Shown here one piece after another: positions 57,132-64,000 of a stretch of 64,000 nucleotides of DNA. Numbering within the stretch: position 1 is the first letter of the stretch; the number at the start of each line of letters is the position of its first letter. Both the position numbers and the translations under genes were made by a program. This DNA comes from Rhizophagus clarus (lineage: Eukaryota > Glomeromycota > Glomeromycetes > Glomerales > Glomeraceae): positions 434,001 through 498,000 of the forward strand of contig BLAL01000206.1 of NCBI GenBank assembly GCA_015698045.1, written 5' to 3'. The notes below the pieces were generated by a model. That model was given only the letters and a program-made list of their open reading frames with translations, made no database searches and was not told the DNA's origin.

Positions 57132-58744
57132 AATCGTCCTAAATAAAATTGTACACACTTTTTTTGGATTATTATATTGCATATCTTTAACTTTTATAAT
57201 ACATTGTATAACAAAATTTAATATAAATGGATAATGAAACAAATCCGCCGATATGTAATAAAAATGAAGTATCAGTTTAAAAAAATTTTATAAAAAAATT
57301 TTTTTGATATATATGTAAAATTTTTTTCTCTATATATGAAAATTATTCTTTACTGCTATATATAAGATTGTCATAGAATATAAATATGAATTTTGGATGT
57401 CTAGGATAAAACAGTCTATATCTGTATTTGAATATTTTACTGTTTTAAACATTTTGTCTAAAAAATATAAGAATAAAAATAAAGTGAAATCTTTGCACTT
57501 ATCCTTAAAAAAATACTAGTTTTTATATTCATTAAATCTTATCAATTTGCTATATCTGATATCTTGTTAGTAAAAAAAGAATATTTTTAAAATATTTGTT
57601 TTTTATGCAATTAACTAGTATATTTCATATTTTTCTATAGCTTAGCATGGATCTGTGAGCATATAATTATTGTTTTAAACAGTTCAAAAATGCCAAACAT
57701 GTCTCACTTGATAATTATAATACAGGATATATAATCAGATAATAATCTTAGACATATTTTGAAATATTTGTATCTATCTAATTTTAGCAGATACTGTTTA
57801 ATGTAATAATTAGATCTATTATAAATTTTTATTACACATATATAATTATGATTTTTTTTTATTTTATACAAAATTTTATAACTTAAAAAAAAATTTTAAT
57901 GAATATAAATAATTATTAGTTAATAATAAAAGTTAAAAGTTAAATTTTAGCAATTTAATATACTAGGAAAATGGTTTCAGAACCGTTGTTAAGTCTGGAG
58001 TACAAATGTAACTAAATGAACCAATTATGCATTGACTTAATTTTTGAGCAAGCAGACAACAGGACATTTTGTACAATCTGAAGTAGAATATATATAGTCA
58101 TTCGCTATGCTTCAGACCAATAATTTGAATATAATATTTAATTTTTGCAAATTTAATCAATTTTAGAGATAGCAAAATACCCATAATTTCATGTAAATCT
58201 TTTATGACCTCTACATTAGATATTCAGGATCCTGTTTAGGTCTTTTTTTTGATATATTCAAATATAGAAAAAAAAATATTTATATAAAATTTCAAATTAC
58301 TAGTAAGATAAATTTAAGTTTAATTCTTTTTCAAATGAGTCAGTCTTTATTTTCTTATAATCCTTCTTCAATATCTTTTAGAATGACATGATGGTATAAT
58401 AAATAAATAAAATATATATATATATAATTTCTTTTTAATAAATAAAAATAATATTAGATTATAATTATAATTGTATAAGTAAATAATATTTAATATTATA
58501 ATTATAAATATTTTGTCTTATATTTCTAATACTATTTATAATATATTAACTGAATATTTATACTAATTATAAATATTTATTTAATTTTTATTTATAATTT
58601 AAATTATAAAAAACTATTATCATGTTATTATTTAAAAAAATTAAGCAAAATTAAGTTCTAAAACTTCTTAATTTCATAATTGTATTTTTTATAATTTGTA
58701 GTATTTTGGTATTCTTTTAATCTTATATTTTATTATTATTTTCT
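57132..58744. other. AT-rich spacer, nothing identified
   Basis: No supportable gene. AT-only low-complexity stretches at 58390-58640. Confidence 0.35.
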
Positions 58745-59666
58745 CATATGGGCTGATTTGTTCACTCTGCATTAAAAAGAGTTATTAAATTGATTTTCAC
58801 AGTTTTCGTTACTCAAAATTGTTTTGTAATACCAAAAAATCATCTGATTGATGATCACTTGATTAAATAATAAGTTGAACAAAAATTTACATTTGCAAAA
58901 CTTAAATTATTAAATGTAAAAGAGACGTGAAAAAACCCATTTCACTAATAAAAAACCCATTTCTCATATATATGGAATTTTTAACATATATTATTAAAAA
59001 GTAAGTATATTTTAATAAAATATAAAGTAAAATAAAAATTTATATAGTCTTAGTAGCTATAAATATTTATGAAAGTGTAATAAAAACATCATATAAAAGA
59101 TGGTATTATAATAGATATTTAAAATAATTATTTTATGTCAGAGTTTGTATTACTATCTTTAAACGCAAATATATCAAGATTCCCTGATCCGTTTTCTATA
59201 ATTTTAGGCTTGTTGGAAAGCCCTTATTCTGGACTTTATAGACGAAAAAAGAGCTTGCCGATTGGATCATTAGATCCGGAGATATTTACGTTTAAAGTTG
59301 AGGTACGAATTTTTTAACATGTTTAAATGCAAATATCTTGGGATCCACTGATCCGTTTTTTAAAATTTTAGGCTCTTTGGAAAGCCCTTGATCTGGACTA
59401 TATGAGCGAAAAAAGAGCTTGCCGATTGGATTATTGGATCTGGAGATATTTACGTTTAAAGTTGAGATACGAATTTTTAACATATATAGTAAATGCTAAG
59501 ATTTATATTAATTTAAAAGAAATATTTACCAAATTATAGTATAATAACATTAAATAAAATTTTTTAATACTCACCCTCAATTTACTGTATATTGTATAGT
59601 ATTTTGTATAATAAAAATGTAACAAAATCAATATTTTAATTAAAGGTGGTCAAATCAGCCCATATG
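58745..59666. mobile_element. Inverted-repeat element, family M2, copy 2
   Basis: Ends CATATGGGCTGATTTG and CAAATCAGCCCATATG are perfect inverted repeats. The body is the inverse of copy 1 at 11415-12323, including the tandem ATCCAATCGGCAAGCTC segment and the 63-codon frame (59292-59483, -). A second, related 60-codon frame lies at 59135-59317 (+). Near-identity of the two copies suggests recent mobility. 59667-60080 beyond it is AT-rich with nothing seen. Confidence 0.75.
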
Positions 59667-60129
59667 TTTAGTTTTTTAATTAATATTATAAATAGAAATA
59701 TGGGATTTAATAATATTAAAAGTATTGAATATCTTGTAATTTGATTATTAGTTATAAATATATAATAAAATTAAATCACATTAATAAAAATAATTAAACT
59801 ATTTTTTTAATGAAAAGATTTGTTTCTTTTCATTAATTTATATACAGAATCATATATTGAATTTAAAATTTATATAAAAATAGTTTTGAATTACTGTATA
59901 TGTTAAATTTTAATAAGTTTATGTAAAATTAAAATTAATATTTCTTAATGCTAATAAATTTGAAATTAAAACTGCACAGTTATATCTTGATATAACAAAG
60001 TTAATGTTCAGATCAATCAGACCTTTATTATAAAAAATTTGTTAATGTTATAATGAATTATTCGATATAAAAACAGGGTCATATGACTTGCTGATCTAAT
60101 TAAATAATTTGAATATTTAATTTAGAAAA

Positions 60130-60650
60130 AAAATTTTTTTTATAATGTTACCAAATAAAAAATATGACTAGACTTTTCAAATTAAATTAAAAAAGGATTG
60201 AAAAAGATATTTTTTGTTATTTTTTTTATTTATTTAATTATTTTTTTTTTTTTTGTAGTGCCAAATAAAAAATATGACTGGATTTTTGGAATTAAGATAA
60301 GAGAGGGTTGAAAAGGTGTTTATTATTAGTTTTTTTTTAATTAGTTAAGTTATTAACTTTTTTTCTTTTTTGTAGTATTGTTGGATGAAAAATACGACCA
60401 GATTTTTAAAATTAAGATAAAGAAGGATTGGGTAAGTATTTTTTGTTAATTTTTTAATTAATTAAATTATTAATTTTTTTTCTTTTTTGTAGTGTCGCTA
60501 GATAAAAAACATCATCAGACTTTTAAATTAAGGTAAGAAAAGATTGGGAAGGTATTTTTCATTTTTTTTTAATTAATTAAATTATTAATTTTTTTTCTTT
60601 TTTGTAGTATTGCTAAATAAAAAACACAATTAGATTTTTGGAATTAAATA
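60130..60650 (+). other. Inverted, shorter copy of the exon-like microblock array
   Basis: Five units on the plus strand (blocks near 60140, 60259, 60376, 60493-60532 and 60609), each after TTTTTTCTTTTTTGTAG-like sequence except the first. Only the fourth keeps AAG|GTAAG; others have AAGATAAG. CpG and GC positions of the long array are mostly A/T here, so this copy is older or more decayed. It shares the leader GACTTGCTGATCTAAT (60080-60105) with the long array, in inverted orientation. Confidence 0.55.
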
Positions 60651-61092
60651 AGAAAAGGTTGTGGAAAATGTTATTATTATTTTTTTTAAAAAACTTCCTA
60701 CTTTTATTTTTATAGGAATGCTTGATAAAATATAGATAGTAGATAGGTGTCATGCAGATGGAGTTAATTTTAATGTGCAAATATAAAGCTAATGAAATTG
60801 ATAACACAACTTAATATTTTAATATTATTAAAATGATTTGTTAAATATCTTTTATAAAAGCATTTTGTGCTCTTCATATATTGTATATTTAAAAAAAAAA
60901 TTATTATTTTATTAAATAATCATAAGGCTATTTGTATATTAACTATTTTCATTTTACTAGAAAAAAAATTTGTTATAAAAAAATTTGTTATAAAAAGAGT
61001 TATTTTTATATATGCTGTTTTGTAACTTTATTTCATATAATAGTATACAGCTTATAATTAATAAAATTTGGTTAATCAAGAATTTTTTTATA

Positions 61093-61248
61093 TGGGGTCT
61101 TTGCAATAGAAAGGTACGAAACTTAAAAAAATTTTTAAATTTACTTTATATACTAATTATGTTTTTATATTAAAATAAGTGTAAATTTAATATTAATTAA
61201 ATTTTTATTTTTTTTTGAATTTCGTACTTTTCTATTGCAAAGATCCCA
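61093..61248. mobile_element. TA-flanked MITE, 156 bp
   Basis: TGGGGTCTTTGCAATAGAAA at the left is inverted at the right (TTCTATTGCAAAGATCCCA), matching over about 30 bp. It is flanked by TA at 61091-61092 and 61249-61250. TA duplication fits Tc1/mariner-type mobilisation. Confidence 0.75.
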
Positions 61249-61410
61249 TATGTTAATATTTGTTTCACATTAACAATTTGTTATATAGTGTTCTTCATTA
61301 TATTAAGATTCATTGTAAAGAGAAATAACTGTAAATAACAAAAAAAAGAATGTTTAATTAAAAGTATTTTTTATATAAAATTTGTTTATTGTTTCACATA
61401 ATACTGTATA

Positions 61411-61565
61411 TCACGGGCCACAGTACCCCCCCTATGCATAGTACCCCCCTCAAAAAATTTGCCAGAATTTTAAAGTACCCGGGTACTTTACATAGAGAAT
61501 TCCAATTTAAAGCTTAAAATTTTGTAAAATACCCAGGGTATAATACTAGGTTTATATATAATGTA
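61411..61565. other. C-run-rich patch of unknown nature
   Basis: Contains AGTACCCCCC twice (61422-61452) and a palindromic AAAGTACCCGGGTACTTT (61473-61490), with a related GTAAAATACCCAGGGTA later. Possibly a remnant of a small element; no ends could be fixed. Confidence 0.35.
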
Positions 61566-61677
61566 TATTCCAGATATATAAAAACGCCGGAACAGTCAGT
61601 TTCGGCGTTTTTTTGCATTTTTATATATATAAAAACGCCAGAACAGTCAGTTTTGGCGTTTTTTTTGCATTTTTATA
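61566..61677. repeat. Hairpin minisatellite, young copy, two units
   Basis: Units AAAACGCCAGAACAGTCAG then TTTTGGCGTTTTTTT, spaced by GCATTTTTATATATA. Each forms a stem ending in CGCC/GGCG. It is the CpG-containing version of the array at 1-660 and 13014-13770. The Tc1 element begins directly after it at a TA. Confidence 0.75.
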
Positions 61678-61967
61678 TACAGTGAGCGTCAAAACGAACG
61701 CACCAAAATTTATAAATTACTAAATCATATGATTTTCGATCATTTAAAATTGTATCAACGTAATATTTACTAAATATTTAATATGTTATATGATCTTTAT
61801 ATTGTATTAATTTTAATAATAATTATTAAGCCGGATTTTTTATAATTACTTGATTTTTATTAAAATATTGGTGCGTTTAATTTGCCGCTTTATTGTATAT
61901 TACGAATTTATTAAAAAAATAAAAACAATTCAAATTAAATCTAATTAAAAATATATCCAAATATTTT

Positions 61968-63950
61968 TTACCATCGTGTATACTCCCCTTTTGCCTTAAT
62001 TACATCATTGATTCGTTCTGGCATTGTTTCTATTAACTTAGAATATACTTTTAAAGCCGTTTCATTCCACACATTAGAAATTTGTTCCCATAACATGTCT
62101 TTACCTCTAATCTCAATATCCAAAGCCCTGAGATGACGATCAATGTCATTCTACAGATGCTCTATTGGATTAAGGTCGGAAGATTGAGGCGGTCATGATA
62201 AAACTTCTATTTCATTGTCTTCAAACCACTGCTTAGTACGAGTTGCAGTGTGTTTTGGGTCGTTGTCTTGCTGGAATATAATGTCATTAGTATCCAAATC
62301 ATAGTAGTGAAGAGTGCCTATAAGGTCTTCTTCCAATATTTTACAATATAATTCCGCATCCAATCCACCCTCTATTTTTATCAAGTATCCTACACCCGAA
62401 GAGGTGAAACATCCCCATACAAAAATAGTACCACTTCCAAATTTAACGGTAGGTTTCACACGAGCGTAGGGCTCCGATCGGTTCGGTTTGGTTCGGTTTT
62501 TGCAAAAACCGATACCGAACTGAATTAATCGGTATCGGTATTAATGATTACTGAAACCGATCGGTAATTACCGAAAACCGAACCGATTTACCGAACGAGT
62601 TTAGTAAAAAAACGTTTCGTAACGTTTAGCAAAAAAAAAGTTGCGAAATGATTTTTTCTTATCAAATCATCCATAAAAAAACGTTTCGCAACGTTTTTTA
62701 TTAAAGTGACAAAAAAAAACGTTGCGAGACATTTTTTTTATATTAAATCGTTTTATAAAAACGTTTCGCAACGTTTTTAAATAAAAAGGAAAATAACGTT
62801 ACGAAACGTTGTTTTCTATATTAAATTTCCAATGTAAAAAACGTTTCGCAACGTTTTTTACAAGTTTCGCAAAAATAACGTTGTGAAACATTATTTTTTT
62901 TATATCAAACGTTTATGTAAAAAACGTTTCGCAACGTTTTTTACAATGTTCGCAAAAATAACGTTGCGAAACGTTATTTTTCATAATAAATTGTTTATGT
63001 AAAAAACGTTTTGCAACGTTTTTTACAAGTTCCGCAAAAATAACGTTGCGAAATGTTATTTTTTTTATCAAATCGTTTATGTAAAAAACGTTTTGCAACG
63101 TTTTTTACAAGTTCCGCAAAAATAATGTTGCGAAACGTTATTTTTTATATCAAATCGTTTATGTAAAAATGTTTCGTAACATTTTTTTTAACTACATTAT
63201 TTACGTTTTTCTTATAAAAAAAAAACGTTTTTATTATCGGTAAATCGGTTCAGTAAATCGCAAAACCGATACCGAAACCGAAAGTTTCGGTTCAATAAAT
63301 CATAAAACCGAAACCGCTCTGATACCGAAACCGGTCGGTACGGTTCAGTAATTACCGAAACCGATCGGAGCCCTACACGAGCGTCTTGAAGTGGGTCTTT
63401 CGGGCGTTTCCAGCAATATTGGTGGCTGTATAAGCCAAATATTTGAAATTTTGACTCGTCAGATCACACCACTTTATTCCAGTCACTTACCGTCCAATCT
63501 TTATACCTCTTCACAAAATTTAGACGTTTCTCACAGTATTTTTTTGACAATAGCGGTTTCTTACGCTTCACCCGAGCTGCTAAACCATTTCTCTTTAATG
63601 CCCTGCGTACTGTGCTTGCGCTCACTTCAATATCATCATTAACCTTTAATGATTTTTGAATTTGAACCGCGTTAGAACATTCTCTTGTCATTATGCTTCT
63701 TACAATATTACATTCATCACGTTCATTCAGCTTACGTGGACGGCCTGGACAGGGCTTATTTTGAACTTTACCTGTTTCCTCATACTTCTTTTTTAGTCTT
63801 ATGATAGTTGTATGACTTTTGCAACCAACTTTAGCGGCAATTTCCTTTGTTGAATATCCTTTTTCAAGCATCATAATAGCTTGAGCTCTCTGTTCAGTAG
63901 ATAATTGTGCCTTAAAAGTTATTAATAAAAAATATTTTTTTTTAAACAAA
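61968..63950 (-). pseudogene. Tc1-type transposase, interrupted and with Trp-to-stop changes
   Basis: Segments 63950-63376 and 62458-61968, split by the MITE. The N-terminal paired-type HTH (AQLSTEQRAQAIMMLEKGYS, KPCPGRPRKLNERDE) binds the ends. The DDE/D domain shows SDESKFQIF (first Asp), IFQQDNDPKHTA (second Asp) and SSDLNPIEHL (third acidic residue). Stops replace the Trp expected before SDESKF (about 63460), before PPQSSDLNP and before NDIDR (about 62195 and 62152). The C-terminus ends KGEYTRW. The start codon is unresolved: the open frame reaches 63949 only from a TTG, and an intron boundary (TTTTAAG before GCACAATTATC) is possible. Confidence 0.85.
62467..63375. mobile_element. Intact hAT-like MITE inside the Tc1 transposase
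   Basis: 909 bp with inverted ends TAGGGCTCCGATCGG and CCGATCGGAGCCCTA, flanked by an exact 8-bp duplication CACGAGCG (62459-62466, 63376-63383). Outer zones are CCGAAACCGA/CGGTTCGGT-rich. The centre is a tandem array with AACGTTTCGCAACGTT and TAACGTTGCGAAACGTTA, so it is strongly palindromic. It has no gene. It is CpG-rich, unlike its relative at 661-13013. Confidence 0.92.
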
Positions 63951-64000
63951 CATATGTAGGGAAAAGTGTTTTTGTAAAAATATTAATATAAAACATAAAA

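Larger units (their letters stand above)
61680..64000. mobile_element. Tc1/mariner element, one end plus most of the transposase, truncated by the window
   Basis: The left end CAGTGAGCGTCAAAACGAAC at 61680 follows TA (61678-61679), the usual target. The transposase is on the minus strand. The other end lies beyond 64000. A hAT-like MITE sits inside the gene. Confidence 0.85.

Noticed and set aside
62193-62459. 88-codon minus frame as a separate gene
   Set aside because: It is the central part of the Tc1 transposase between a nonsense codon and the MITE.
63464-63949. TTG as the Tc1 transposase start
   Set aside because: Only an open-frame limit; the sequence before AQLSTEQ looks like an intron end, so the start was left open.

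Overview
The window looks like nuclear DNA of an arbuscular mycorrhizal fungus, most likely Rhizophagus irregularis or a close relative. The basis is extreme AT richness, short introns (about 55-100 nt), large single-exon F-box proteins, a Tnp2-type transposase of the kind common in that genome, and dense young and decayed transposons. The organism call is from recognition, not from a search. No rRNA, tRNA or CRISPR array was seen.

Layout. 1-13.8 kb is a set of nested insertions. A hairpin-forming minisatellite (1-660, resuming at 13014) is split by a hAT-like non-autonomous element (661-13013). That element is split by a two-gene CACTA-type element (834-10635, 3-bp duplication CAA) and by a 0.9 kb inverted-repeat element (11415-12323). 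The CACTA element holds a broken Tnp2 transposase (5599-8815, +) and a broken six-exon SR-rich/acidic protein (1866-3916, -). 14.7-21.2 kb has one intact F-box gene (16002-17528, -), two decayed copies of a lysine-rich gene family, a decayed small multi-exon gene and a small MITE. 22.0-30.6 kb has a MITE with an 8-bp duplication, a 5.2 kb inverted-repeat-bounded element with a broken gene of unknown function, and a CACTAG-ended element carrying a run of exon-like microblocks. 33.7-36.9 kb has a second intact F-box gene and a three-exon small membrane protein gene too fragmented to show as one long reading frame.

39.4-51.6 kb: a third copy of the lysine-rich family, a 676-bp perfect-type hairpin, then poly(A)-tailed retroposons that encode only an RRM-like ORF1-type protein. 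Two share one target site, giving three copies of the target duplication. The full-length one is split by a gene-less CACTA-type element (42319-46873) full of satellite arrays, and the second full copy at 49550-51601 supplies the exact empty site. 53.2-60.7 kb has a tandem array of 17 units on the minus strand, each with a 41-nt exon-like block between a polypyrimidine-AG acceptor and an AAG|GTAAG donor. A small terminal reading frame follows it, and a shorter, decayed copy of the array lies inverted at 60.1-60.7 kb. 61.7-64 kb is a Tc1/mariner element whose transposase has Trp-to-stop changes and is split by an intact hAT-like MITE.

Two copies of the hAT-like element and two of the hairpin minisatellite exist in CpG-rich (young) and CpG-depleted (old) forms, so the window records methylation-type decay. 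The likely functional host genes are the two F-box genes and perhaps the small membrane protein gene; nearly everything else is mobile or repeat DNA.
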